A stretch of 64,000 nucleotides of DNA from Eopsaltria australis (lineage: Eukaryota; Chordata; Aves; Passeriformes; Petroicidae): NCBI GenBank assembly GCA_034509425.1, contig JAVTVJ010000846.1:62001-126000 (forward strand), in the 5' to 3' direction. Below the pieces are notes generated by a model. The model did not search any database, was not told where the DNA came from, and saw only the letters and a list, made by a program, of their open reading frames with translations. Positions 1 to 13,100 of the stretch are shown one piece after another. How positions within the stretch are numbered: the stretch's first letter is position 1; each line of letters opens with the position of its first letter. A program made the position numbers and the translations under genes.

Positions 1-3000
1 TAACTAACTGGTACAGGGAAAGTGTTAGACTTACTAACTGATTGGTTTTGTATGGTGTGTGTGGGAATCCTGTGTCTGACAGTGGCTATTACCTGTTTGG
101 AGGTAATATTTCAGTTTTGTCTTTTGTTCTTTTACTTTTCTGCAGTGGAATTTGGTATGTGGATATCATTCTGATGTAGAAGATTGTGCAGTGTACAAGC
201 GAGTACAGAAGGCTTGCATGTCACGGACCTTTATGTAACACGTGTGCTTTCATCGAGACACAAATGTGTTCAGACACCTGCACACACAGGACGTAGCTAG
301 CTCTAGGAAGTCTTATTACAGCACGGAAGATAATTTCTTAACAAAACTGTTTAAATGCTCAATGTTCTTAAGCACACCCAAAGCTTTTGTTTGCGTTGTA
401 TCTTGGGGGTAAAGAGATGTTCATTTGGCTGAGCAGGAGGGGCTACATGTTGTAATCCTGGCAGCGTCTTCTAGAGAACTACAGCTCTCATCGTGCCAGA
501 TGATCTCTCAAGTATTTCCTGTGTTCTTGTTGGGGAAGGTCAGTAAGAGAACAGAAAGAAAGCTCAGCGTGATACGGTTCACAGTGTGTTCTTATCAAGA
601 CTTTGGGATTTGATTTTTATCAGAAGCTATTAGAAGTTTCCGGAAAGTTTGCACTGTGGTGAGTCCTTATATCATTTGTTTAACCTTGGTTTTATGTTAT
701 TATGATTTTTGGTTATTGGGGAAAATATACAGGAAAGTCAATGGCAGCCTGCTCTTCATCACCATCTGAAGCGAGAGACTCATAAAGTAGTCCAGATGAC
801 AAGACACCTCTGGGTGCTATCTAGTGCAATGCTCCTGCTCAAAGCAGAGCCAGCTAGACTTGACTTTTGCAGGGTCAGGACCAGTTGTGTTCTGTGGATC
901 TCAAAGGATGGACATTCAGATTCACTGGGTTTTTGGTTCAGTGTTTGATCACCTACATAACTGTTTATTGTATTTATTTGTCTGATTGGTGTTTTCTACA
1001 TTGTAGCTTCAGGCTGTGGCTTCTCAGACTGTCACTGTGGACCTGATTTGTTTCTTTCATCATTCTCTACTGCCCTTTAATTGATTAATTACCTGTTAAT
1101 CTACAGTCAGACATGTCTAAAGACATTAAAGCAGTATAGTTACTATAGTAGCAAACCAGTATGATTCTTTTAGATTACTGGGGTTTTTTTAATTCCTTTA
1201 TTTTAAATTATGTTAAAGAGACACTAAACCACCCAAAGTAATTAAAATTATTAGAAGGATAAGTGAATTTGTAGACAAAACGACAGCCAAGTTGAAAGTT
1301 GCAAATGTAATCTTAAAATTTTACTAATGTGTATTAGCTAATGCTTTCTAGCTAATGCCAAGAAATAGATCCGGATTTACTGTGTAATTTAAAGTTGGTT
1401 TAAGCATCTGGAATGGAACAAGTTCCCTTTGATGTGTGAGCTAAACACGTTTCTTAAAAGACCTATTGTCTTTCAGAGTCATTTGACCTCATCTGGCATT
1501 TTTTTCCTGTTTATTTTGAAAACATAGGCTACAGTTGCCAGTTTTGTCATATGATGACTAACATCATCATAATAAAACGGAATATTGTGTAAACAAATCA
1601 AAAAGCTTATACTTCAAAAGACACAAGAAGGTGGTAAGTTTGCTAAAAACAGAGTTGTTTGACATAATATGCAATCCAGTTCAATGTATAAAGTTATGAA
1701 ATAGATTAATTTGATGAGAAGTTGAACTTAAAATCAGTCTGGAAGATTTGATTATGTCATCTTTGCTGACATTTTAGATTCTTTTATTTTCCCTTTAAAT
1801 TTGCATTTTTCTATACATGAATGGAACTGCTATTTATTTTGCTGAGGAGCTCAGTCAGATTTCATCATTCTTTTTTTTTTCCACTTGAGTCAGTCAGTAC
1901 AGGCCAAGTGATTTTGCTGTAAAAGCTAAATCCAGTGTACACTTGATAATCAGTTTATTAGATGCTAGTTGTAGCAGGTCACATTATTAAAATACTTAGC
2001 TCTTTTCAGTCCTTGGTCTCAATTTCCTAACTCCCTTAGCTAGAGAAATCATGAGGCATCATGAACTTTTGGAAACTTACTGAAAGCTGAGTGTGCTGGA
2101 GACCTGCTACTTACCTCTGTTGCTTAAGAGCTGGCATGAAAACCTGTGCCAGTTTCCTCCTGCTTCTGTTCTGATGAAGCCATAGTTTGCAATATCCTTA
2201 ATCAGTCAAGAGTCTTTAAACAATCTGCTAAAAGTAGGAGACTGAGAAAAATGTGTGAGGGCAAGAGGTTTGGCATCTTGCAGTTGACGGAGTTCACAGC
2301 ATTGGTCAGAATATCGTTATGCTGGGCTTAGATATCAGATGTTATTGCTTTAGAATAAATCTGTCACTGAAATTCTGTGGTTTGGGAGTAGTGTCTAGCA
2401 TTTCAATTTATCTTGCACATTACCTTAGTTTTGCTTCTCTGTGTTTCTTCTGTGTGGGAGATGTTTTGACGTGAAGCATTTGAAACTCATAGGTCTATTC
2501 TTGCTTATGCAGAGGGTACGTGGGCTCCTGCACTTCAAATGGTCATTGTCACTTTATGCTTCAAAAAATGAGTTAAACCCTGAAATGTTAAAACATATGC
2601 TCGTGCTGACTTGAGTTTTAATATTACTCCGTGTGGTGTCTCTTTCATCAACTTTTATATAGTACTTGGAGATTGTATAAATGATGGACTCCATAACTTC
2701 ACAGATTTAAAACAGCTGAAAAAAATGACAATTCCACAATATCCAGGGAAATGTTTAAGGAATGTGCAACCTTTCTTCTTCAAAAATATCACGCTAACTT
2801 TATGATGATCCTATACATCCAGCCATTGGTTTCACAGTGTTAATTTGCTACCTAATGATCTTGTTGGTAGAGATGGGTGTTAGCTTTCCAGCTTTGCACG
2901 CATACATGCTTCTTGTAGCTTTTACGTTAAACTATGAGTTTCTAATTAGGGTGGAAACTGTGGAGAAATGTATCTTAGACACACAGTGCACAAAAACAAA

Positions 3001-6000
3001 TGCAAGGGATGCGCTTGCCCCACAGCCCCTTTTATGTAGAGTTTGATGGAAGACGCTACAACCGTTTTGGTCAATTTTGATGAGTGAGTATTGGGAATTC
3101 AGACAGATCACTCAGACCACAGCTTGTCTTGAGACATGTGCAGACGTTCTGTGCACGAGACTATTTTGGAAGTAGAACAGCATGTGTGTGGGAGGACAGA
3201 AACTACCTCTGCAGGGTGATCTGATACTTCCTATTCCGAGCAAGTATCTGTGTGTTAGTGTCTGGAGTATCAATTGGGTGCCACAGCAGAGGGACTCTTG
3301 CTGCTGGTATTTTTTCAGAGCAGATACAAAATTTATGAAAGGTCAAAGAAAGAAGACAAAGTGAAAGATTACAGTTTCTCCTCTAACCATCCAAATCCTC
3401 CATCTTCAAATGGTTGACTATCTTGACTTTGATTAAATCCTTTCCTTAGATTTCAATCTTGGGATTTTTTTTAATCTTTGGCCTGCACTGCTTTTGAAGT
3501 TTCAACTGAGTTTTTGAATACAAAGCTGGCAAATTGCTCTGTTCAACAGTTCTGTCTTTGAAATTTCACTTTGTTCTCAAGGAAGAGGTAGGAAACTCCT
3601 ATCTTGATTGGTAAAAAGAACCCAAAGTGAATTTGCAGATTAAGAGTTTGCTTTGGGTAATCCTGAAATTTAGCACTAGAGTAAGTGGTAACAGGAGTTC
3701 TTCAAAAGAGGCTTTTTGTTTGAGGGTTATTTCTGAAACATCAAACACAATAGATACAAGAGCCTGTATGTGTCTGATATTTCCTGTTTAATTTAAAAAA
3801 AAATCCCTATCATGTCCATATTATCAGTATCTTGATACTGCACTCATATAGTGAAAACAAATATAGCAGGTAGATACAGAGGAAAACCAGGAGCACATTC
3901 CTTGTTTGCATTTGCCCAGCCTATCATAAAAATGGCAGTTGTAGTGGCTCTACAGGGATTTATTTTGCTTTAGGACAGTTTGGGATTTTGATTAGTTTAG
4001 TGTGGAAAGATGTATTAGCACTAGATCTCCTAGTGTTACAAAATGTTAGATGATGTTAAAAGGTATTATATTTCATTATGTTCTGACTACCATACTGTTA
4101 CTTAAAAGTCAAGCTTGCAAAGAAGCATCAAAGGGTGAATTGTTTCTTACTGTATTTGATGCCATTGTAATGACTGAGCTAGTGGTCAAAATTGGCCCTC
4201 ATGTTGTGAAGAACAAGTATTAAAAGCTAGGTAACTTTCTAGTGTTTATGAATGCGTGGTCATCTTTTTGCTTTTAAAAATGAAAAATTTTTGGAGGCAG
4301 TAAATGTTAAGTGACTATTCTCTGACAACAGAAATCCATTTTGCAAAGCTACTCTTTATAGTGTGCAAATGGATCATTCAGTTCTCTGCTCACCAGGGAG
4401 AGTTTCTGTGTAGGGAGTTAGCAAGTAAATTTATTAAGTCTTGAATAAAGCTTCAGAGAGGAATTAAATGTTCTTTAGTTAGCATTTGCTGAGAGAGATA
4501 AGCCTGTTTTATGACAGTATTCATTTAAGGAAAAGGGAAAACTATTTTTTGGCTTAGCCAGGTTGCTGAGCCTGCCAGCCAGCAGTAAACATTGCTGACT
4601 CCATGAAGGCAAGCGTAGCAGGTGAATGGGGCCCACTGAAGCCTCAGATGTTCCTGCCACAACCCACTCAAATGTGGAGTATTATTAATACCTTGATCTA
4701 CACAATCGGCACTCCTTTTAATTTTATTTTTTTGCTAGTCTGAAATTAGAGAAGAAATAGATACAAGACTGGAAAATTAACCTTGGAAGCTGATATTTTT
4801 ACTCTGCATCAGTTGAGATACCAAAGCATGGTACGTGGTTTTGTTTTTCCCTTGTTAATGTATCAAGCCAAAATAATATGTCATGAAAAATAACAGTGTC
4901 TTGAAGAATAAGGAGAAATTGTGACAGATTTAAATGAAAGTTCCTTTCTACAGATAGTTAAAATGACAAGATAAACTTGATCAAAAAAGGAAGGTGCATC
5001 ACTTGGCATTTTATATATGGAACACTTCGTATTGATTTGGATCTGGTTGGAAACACTTCACACAAAATCAGACTAGATAGATCAGATCAGCATGTTATTT
5101 TCTCTCTAATGTATTGTACTGTGCCCTACACTTTCAGAACACAGATAAATTTTGAATGACAGAAAAAATGTCTTTAAATGCATGGTGCATTAATATAACT
5201 TACGTAATACTTAAATATGGTGTGAGCAATATATTTTTAAGGCATATGAAGTAAGACAAAAATATATGTATAAAACAGTCACTAGAGATTGCACTCATAA
5301 TATTTGGGTAAATGCTAAAAAGATGGCAATAGGAAGGTTATCCTTGCCTTTTTCTAGCTTGATGATATTAACAAGTATTAAATTAAAAAAAAAACAGTTC
5401 TTCTCAGTAGAAACATAATTGTGTCTGTGTTAGTTTTAGAGAAGAATGATTATCGTAAGATATAAAAAGCCAGGACAACATACAGCTGGATAAAGAACAT
5501 TTCTGTGTGGAAAAGAGTTGGAACTTTTTCTTGTTTTGTAAAGTGGAGATAAATTAAATGGGTAGGTGATAGGAGAAAAGTGCCATGTGGTGTGAATTTT
5601 AATAAAGAAGCATTGTTTTCAGAGATTTTGTATTCACAGTGTGGCAATAACATACCATCCCCCCTGAATTTCTTTGGTTTCCACCATTTATTGCTTTATG
5701 CTTAGAATGCACATCTCCTCATCTGTTTCTTTAAAGAAACAAATTACAGTTTTGAATTTCTTGCAATAAGTAGTCTTTGGAACTATGAAAAACAGTGTTT
5801 CAGTGAAATGTTTGTGGCTTTGCTGAAGGGCAGGTTGAATACATGGTATAATTAGTTTAACTTTTTAGGCAAAAGCTTAAAATGGTTTAAAGCTTCAAGA
5901 AACTTGCAGGGTTAAAATATTTTTTGTGGTGCAACTATTGGAGACTTTCTGATTTCTGATCTAGTATTTCGAAGGAAGTGCTACTGTGTGGGTGCAAAAC

Positions 6001-6239
6001 ATCACTCACAAGTTAAGAATAGAAAAGATCAGTTTTTACTCCATTTCTATGGTAACTGAAATGTGATCCAGTTTCATTGCATCTAGTACCCATTCAAAAG
6101 AAGGCGTCTTAGATGGGTCTTCAGACTACTTCCATTCCTCTGAAGAGATTTAACCGGCAAGCCTGAATCTCTTCTGCTTCAGTTTCAAGATCAGTTTTTC
6201 TTTTCATGGTGTTAAGATTGCCTAGTATGTACTTCTTAT

Positions 6240-6442
6240 GTTAGGAGAAAGTTTATTACTGAAAGAGTGATAAAGTACTGGAATTGTCTGCCTGGGGAAG
6301 GTGGTGGAGTCACCATCCCTGGATGTGTTTAAAAAAAGATTGGACATGACACTCAGTGTCATGGTTTAGTTGAGGTGGTGTTTGGGCATGGGTTGGACTC
6401 AATGATCTTGAAGGTCTCTTACAACCTGGTGATTCTGTGATT
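6240..6442 (+). mobile_element. CR1 LINE fragment, 5'-truncated, plus sense
   Basis: The segment matches the 3' end of avian CR1 non-LTR retrotransposons as I know them. In order it has a 'tggaattgtctgcctgggga' type block, 'ccatccctggatgtgttt', 'gggttggactcaatgatctt' and 'aaggtctcttacaacctg'. It closes with the CR1 terminal 'attctgtgatt' motif at about 6431-6441. Only about 200 bp remain, as is usual for 5'-truncated CR1 copies, and no reverse-transcriptase reading frame is left. It is diverged and sits in sense orientation within the host intron. The identification rests on memory of the consensus. Confidence 0.9.
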
Positions 6443-8885
6443 AAATGATGGCACTTTGTATTCCATTTCCAGGATCCTTTTGCAGGTCTTTCCTCTTATC
6501 TCACTGTTGGTGTGCTCCTTGTCACCCCTTGGCCTGCTAGTAAAAGGGGAAATGCTTTGAGACAAGGCAAAGGGAAAAAAAACTTTACTATAGATTTTAA
6601 ACTTTCTTTGTCCATTGATACAGAATGTTTTAGTAACTTGACCTAAACTACCAAGACAGGTAACAGTCTAGTTAGCTAATCATAATATGAGCCTTATTCT
6701 GTTTCCCTTCTGCTAGGAAAAAAATCCACATGCAATGCAAGTAGAGGACACAGGACCCATTGTAGTTAGGCTGATATGGTTGGGGCGTTTATTTGTTTTG
6801 TCAGGAACATCTTGTAAACAAAGCTTTAGATAGTACAAATACTCAAGGCTGTGTATGTATGTTGAAGTTCTGTGCACTAGCATCATAAGTATTCATTTGT
6901 TTTATAGATGACTAATAGTCATATTTCATTACTACTCATTACTAGGTTAGTGGTGTGTAAATGTATCCTATGGGTAATTATTTATGGTATGGTATCAAGC
7001 TGTTTGAGGTATGGGTGAAGCCTAGTGGCATTAAATTTTGCTGAGCCCTGTCAGCATTTTAAATTTCTTTTTAAGGCAAAGTATTTTACATGTCTTCCCC
7101 TCCTGAATAAGGCATGGTAATTACCTCAGCATCTGTGGCCCTGGAGAAGACAGGGGCCACTTCCCAAGCACAGTACTTTTAACTCCCAGAACACAAAATC
7201 AGTCCTTCACGACAACAAATCAGTCACGCAAGAAGACTCATGAGCTGCACTAGGAGAGAGCATGGAGAGCCACAGATGGTAGAGGGAAATGAGCATAACT
7301 GTACGTTTAATTTCTTCCTAAGTAGGAGATGAATGTGCTGCTTCTCAGCTTCTTTCAGATTAAATTTACTGAAAAAATCAATCTTGTGTGTTAATTCTTA
7401 CTGTGTATAAAACATTGTTACATGTGTATTCTTACAGATACAAGGTCTCAGACAATACAACTTCAAAACAAAATCCTGGCAAAGCTAATACTTATGGTGT
7501 CCTCTGTAAAAGCTTTGTAACCTTTCCAGGCATGTTCCCCTACTGCTTCCTCCTATGTTACATTCCTTGTTAAGAGGTGATTTTTTTGCAGTGCTCCCCA
7601 TGTCCCTTTACACATTCTGACTGGTAATTTTGGTTCTGGCTGGGGCCATGTCTACAGGAACAGCACATTCTAGTAGCAGCAGCTATGTAGGACATAACAG
7701 TTGCTGTTGGGGAGGTGTGATGTGCATTAGTTGTCTGGCTCACCTGGTTCATTGGCCTCAAAGTCTGTTAGCAATGGCAGAGCATCAGTTAGTCTTCCAG
7801 TTCAGCTTCATCCAAAAAAAGTCTTAATTTGCACACGCCAGGATTAGTCTGAAATTAAAATTGAAGTAAATGAGAACTGGTAAACGTGCTTCAAAAACAT
7901 TCTCAGGATCCAAGCTAAAACAGTAATGTAAATGCAAGCTGGGTACTCCTGCAGGGAGGGGAAAAAAAAAGCAGATCAGTTTTTAATTTGTGGCCTTTAT
8001 ATAGCACAGCATTTAAATACTGTTCCGCAGCTTCATGGAGCCCTCATCAGTGGGCACATGTCAGGGGGTAACAGGCTGATGGCCTCTGATAAGGAAATCG
8101 CTTAAGATAAGAGACATATTTTGATGGCAATGCAGTTTAACTAGTGGTTACTGGTTGACTAGCTGATGGTTAGTGGAGAATAATTTACAGTCATGCACAA
8201 GATACAGCACTTTGTTACTGATCTTAGCAACCAGTTAAGGAGTAAAGTAAGTTATGTTGCACAAAAAAAATGGTTACATTGTCTTAAAGACTTATAAGCA
8301 AGATAAAAAAAAATAAAATCTTTGGGTTTGTCTACATCTTCTCTGCATCAAAACTCTATTAAAATGAAGAAATCATGGATGTCATGTTTAGATACATAAA
8401 TTCGGCTGCTGTTTTTTTAAAAGGGGGAGATGGGCAACTGCTACAGACATTAAACAATTTTAAGTGTTTTAATTAGAGCAGTATGTTTTCATACAGCTAT
8501 CTAGATCATCTTTCTGTGTCAACATCACAGCATATTACCGTACTGGATGGTATAAATATGACTTTCTTTACAGCTGGAATATTTTATTTGAGTGATTTTG
8601 TCAAATTCTTTGGAATTAGAGAATTCACTAGTAGTTTTAAGCATAGATCAGATCATTGTATTTAGCTATTTCTACAGAATTTTATGCATTCCTCCTCATC
8701 CCAGCTGTGCATGCAAGAAGGTACTGAAACCTACTGAAATGTGTTTTTTGTAATGGGGAAAAAGTGCAGGACAGGATTAAATGTGTTTTGTACTTGCTGG
8801 CTAAACCCTATGATGTATTCTCATAGCTGTGGGCTCTGATTCGTAAGAGATTTCATCTGTAGCTATTGAAATAGTAGCTAGCCCA

Positions 8886-8913
8886 CTCAAGGCATGTACC
8901 TTCGAGCCTTGAG
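8886..8913. repeat. Short perfect inverted repeat (8-bp arms)
   Basis: CTCAAGGC (8886-8893) is the exact reverse complement of GCCTTGAG (8906-8913), with a 12-nt spacer. It lies in the CDC42SE2 intron. Nothing around it suggests a longer stem, so it may be chance. Confidence 0.5.
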
Positions 8914-10058
8914 TCTGTGTGGTCTTGCAGTCTCATAGCCAATTAGAAAAAGAGATCATTAAAAACAAGACTGACTGACCTTTAAGGTAATGGGAAGATT
9001 TTGTCTGAGCTCAAGTAATTTTTAGCTGTTAAACTCTATTTTGTACAATATACCTGAAACTGAGGTATTGGAACTGTGTTTCATGGTGGGTTTGTTTTTT
9101 TTTTTGTTTTTCCAAGTGCAGGCATTTTTCAGAGTATGGGCATATGGTGACTACACACTGCATGAGTTGCTGTGTAAGCTCCCTGGCTCTGGCCTTAGAA
9201 GTGAGGACAGGGTTTTCTTGTTTTTCTCCTGTAGATGCAATGCTTAGCTGGAGGCAGGCAACCAAAGCAGCTTTAATTAGGGAAGGTCTTTACTGCCTCA
9301 AATTTCTTCATTTGCGTGTTATTAGATTACTATAAAATGAAGCTGTGACTCCAAAAACTGGGAAGCAGAGCTTAAGCAGTTCTTGCCTTCTGTTGCACAG
9401 TGTAGGAATCAGAAGAGTCCCTCAGCTGGCATTTTGTCTTACTACTGCACTACACCCCTTCAGCTTGCAGTCGAGAATCATGCAGACTGGAAGTTATCTT
9501 GAGTATATGGGTTCAGAGTTCAGTAAAGATACATCTGTGACTAACCCTGATTAAACTCAAGGCTCTGTTCTGGACATTATCGTGAAGTACATTACAAATA
9601 GTGACATCAGAGTATGCAAATAAGAAATTCTGTAAGCTAGTGGTTTCATAGACTATTGTAATATGCTTTGATCCTTAATTCTTGTTTTGAATGACTAAAC
9701 CCCAAATTTGATCTGTTCCACCATGATTGAAATACAAATATAGGGAGCAGTTACTGTATGAAACATTGCAAATACCAGTTAATAAATGTGGAGTTTAGTA
9801 AGGTTGTTTACAAATGTTTTGTTGTCCTAAACGTTAGGAGTGGTATCTGTGCTTGTCTGCTACACATCTTCCAAGTAAAAAGGACAGTAACACTTGTGTT
9901 TTGGTTAACCTCAGAATTTGGTCTCTGTTTTTTGACTCTGTTGAAATATCTTACAGTATGCAATAGCCTTCCTATAGATGGTTAACTTCTACATTTATGA
10001 CACACACTAGTTTTGCCTTTTTAGTGAATCTCAGATGTTTCCTTTACCTTCCTTTCAG

Positions 10059-10160
10059 AAAAGACGACGGCGGATTGATCGAAGCATGATTGGGGAGCCG
10101 ACAAACTTCGTTCACACAGCTCATGTAGGATCCGGAGACCTGTTCAGTGGAATGAATTCT
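10059..10160 (+). CDS. CDC42SE2: CDC42SE2 internal coding exon with CRIB motif (partial gene)
   Basis: The product is CDC42 small effector 2 (SPEC2), a small membrane-associated adaptor that binds GTP-loaded CDC42 through a CRIB motif and affects actin organisation, for example in T cells. The 102-nt exon encodes 34 residues, starting with the basic run KRRRR and containing [14 protein letters not shown]. This is a classic CRIB motif (I-x-x-P-x-x-F-x-H-x-x-H-V-G) and would be residues about 29-42 of the full protein. Both CRIB histidines are present. The exon is bounded by AG at 10057-10058 and GT at 10161-10162 (gtaagc), and both boundaries are phase 0. The cysteine-containing N-terminal exon that provides membrane attachment lies outside the window. 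CDC42SE1 is the closest alternative, but the sequence fits SPEC2 better. Confidence 0.96.
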
Positions 10161-13100
10161 GTAAGCATGAGTGGATGAACATCATTTTATATTAGACAGA
10201 GTACAGGAACACTGAACTTGTATATTGTAGCTGAAGCAGTAAGTCTTCCAACTATAAGAAAGAATCTGTATGAAACTGAGGAATAACCTGATAGCATTTT
10301 AATTTCAAGTCCTAGACACTTGCTTTCAAGAATATAGAATATATATTTTTTAATTCCTATATTTATTGAAAATGCATTTTAGATGCCTTATAAATTATAT
10401 AATACTTTTTAACCTAAAAATTCACTCTGATTATATGTATGAACCAAAATAGATGTATACTTGAAAATATACTCAGGTATTATATAGAAAACTCCCCAAG
10501 TGTCTTATAGTTGACTAGATTTCGTGCCTTAAATGCATCAAGCTGTTTTAAATATAGTTCATGTAAAACTCTAACTTACCTCAGTTTGTGGTGCACACAA
10601 ATTTATTTTTGGGTGTTTTTGCTGAGCTTTTTCTATATTCTGTAACCCTGTTTGCAGTGTGAATTATTTCCAGAGCAAGCAGTGTCACAGGTAAGATTTT
10701 GTGGCATCCTGTAGAAGATAGATGGAATAAATACTTTTATCTCTCTGAAAGTGAAAAAACAGTGGCTAAGATAGATAATGAAAATGAGCTTATAGAAATA
10801 GATGTATCTTGTACAGCTTCAAATTTCTGTGAAATGTCAACCTGTTTCTAAGGTCAGTAACACAAAATATAGAAAATAGTTTTATGTAGATGAAAAATAC
10901 TTCTTGACTTTATTCTTCATCTTCAAAGGAAAATATATTGGGAGATGACAAACACTTGTTGACAAAGAGGAAGAATCTCTGTCAGAGGTATCACAATAGA
11001 AAGCAGAGCTGAAAAAGTTTAAATGTGGGCAAGGGAGGTCGTTTGCAGTTTCAACTAGTTTAAGTTGGTCTCGTTGAGATCAGACAAAAAACTTTTGTAA
11101 CTCAGCATGTAATGAGGAAGGGCAAAGCCAGAAAATTCAGCATCAAAAAGTGCACTATATTTTCCCAGAAACAACATAATGGACTGGAAATCATTTCTGT
11201 TAAAACCTCTGTAAGGAAGTCAAATGGCTAAACACGGATTCCACTTGATAAAATTTAGTTAAAGCTAATTCCTTATTTAATGCAATATATTACATAAATG
11301 TTTAAAGCCAGTATAAATTGAAATAATAAACTGATAATAATGTGAGCAGCTTGTTTGATTTTTTTTTTTTTTTTTAAGCATGGCTTTTGCTTTTTAAATA
11401 CTTGTTTCTCCTGTGGGAACCTTCCTCATTCTCACAGCTGAGCCTGCCTCATGTGAGGTTAGTGTAGATGCCCTGAAGCTTTTTTTTTTCACTTTCTGCC
11501 TGTTTGTCCTCACCTTTGTCTTGCATAATACCCAGTTTATCTCCATATAGTAGGTAATCATTACTGTTTCTCTACATAAACTTTTTCTTTTTGAATGCTT
11601 GTAAGTAGCTGTTTCTCTCTCTTTTTTTTTCCCATTTGGATAATGTGCTGCATCAGTAACCAGAGAGATTTTTCTGATCCTAGATGGAAAGAATCTATAT
11701 GTAAAAAATAATCATTCCCACTCCCCCTGCTTCAGAAGCTCAGATCTCTACTTTTTCACACTGCATGTTTTCTGCCTCTTCTGTGGTGATCTCCACGTTC
11801 ATTGTTCACAGTGTAAATTCCAAGGTTGCAGTGTTAACCTTCACATGTATTTCTGCTGCATAATTTCCTTTGTAGTATGGACATTATATTCCTCCTGCAA
11901 CCTTTTTGTGCCTTCTTTTTCTAAATAGTTTGAATGAATACCTGCAATTTAATTACTGTTTTCCCATTTAAATTTGGTTCATTATTCACTTTCTCTCTGC
12001 CCTATGCCTTTTGTCATCAGCATTTTTCTTTGTCATACATACTTACATTTCTGACTGAATAGTTTTCTACCTATACAGAATATTCCTGAAATGTTTCGCT
12101 TTTTTATATGCCTCCTCTGTAGAGTGCCTTGCTCCTTTGTCAGAGGTGTACTTAAACAGCAGGAGCCCTCTGTGCACTGTTTCTTGTACATTCCCATCCT
12201 TTTTTTCCCTGTTTTGCTTTCATAGTCCATGGTGAAATCTCTTTCTTCAACTGCTTCATATTCTTCAGTTCAGTCTTTGATTTCATGTAGTTTCACATTG
12301 TTTTCTTTCTCAAGGTCTGCCTGTGCTGTTTCTTACTTCTGAAAGGGAGGGAAAGGAAAGAAGGAAATTTGATGAGATAAATAAGCAGCACAACAGTTTG
12401 CACGAGCCTTAATGGGTACAATCCTCTTTCCTTTCCAAAATCTTTAAAATTCTCAAGTCCCATCTACAGACATAAGAGAAAAGAACCTTGCTCTTATGTA
12501 TCATGAAAGAAGGGCAATGACATCTTTGGGAAAGGAAAAAAAAATGGCATTTCACAGTTCTTGTTCTTGTTCCTCAAGCAGCCTCAAAAGGAGAATGCTT
12601 CAGAAAGAAAGCCACCTTGTAAGCCAACAAATGTTAGATGTGTTTTCCTCAGCAATTTTAACATTGAATGTCTCCAACAAAAGTTTTCATATACAAAATA
12701 GCTACTGAACTGTTAAAGCAGACTAGTTTCATTTTTTGCATTCTCTGTTTTAAGGGCAGCAGTGTCTGCATTTGAGACTGATACTTCCTTATCCAGTAAC
12801 TAATGTCTAACTCATTAACTGGAGAAATTATTCTAACCTTTAGAAATACTCAGAAAAATTTACACTTTAGCCTTGCAACTTGTGTTGATTGCTGCTCTCC
12901 AAAATTTTCGAGTCTTGTAAGCAGGTTGTTTGGCTGAAAGGTGTTGTGGCCTGGAGATTTTTGTAGTTCTTTTTTGCTGAAGTCAGAGTTCATTCAGATA
13001 AAATTAACAGTATCCTATAGTCACTCTTGTGAATACATGTACATGTAGATTAATTATTTTCTGAGGAAAAAACCTAAATTCAAACTTTGTTTTTTTCCAC

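Larger units (their letters stand above)
1..10058 (+). other. CDC42SE2: Intron of CDC42SE2 (5' part lies outside the window)
   Basis: This stretch precedes the first recognisable coding exon and ends in a normal 3' splice site: a pyrimidine-rich run and CAG at 10056-10058. I looked for the expected upstream coding exon, which should encode the short cysteine-containing N-terminus of about 18 residues beginning Met-Ser-Glu-Phe. I did not find it, so it should lie before position 1. The intron is AT-rich and holds one CR1 fragment (6240-6442), a short hairpin (8886-8913) and homopolymer runs. The small ORFs in it show no recognisable domain. Assignment as intron is inferred from the downstream exons. 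Confidence 0.75.

Noticed and set aside
1..10058. Search for the N-terminal CDC42SE2 exon (Met-Ser-Glu-Phe start, Cys-Phe-Asn-Cys-Cys core)
   Set aside because: No matching sequence was seen. 'gatgagtgagtattggg' at about 3078 superficially resembles the start but does not continue correctly.
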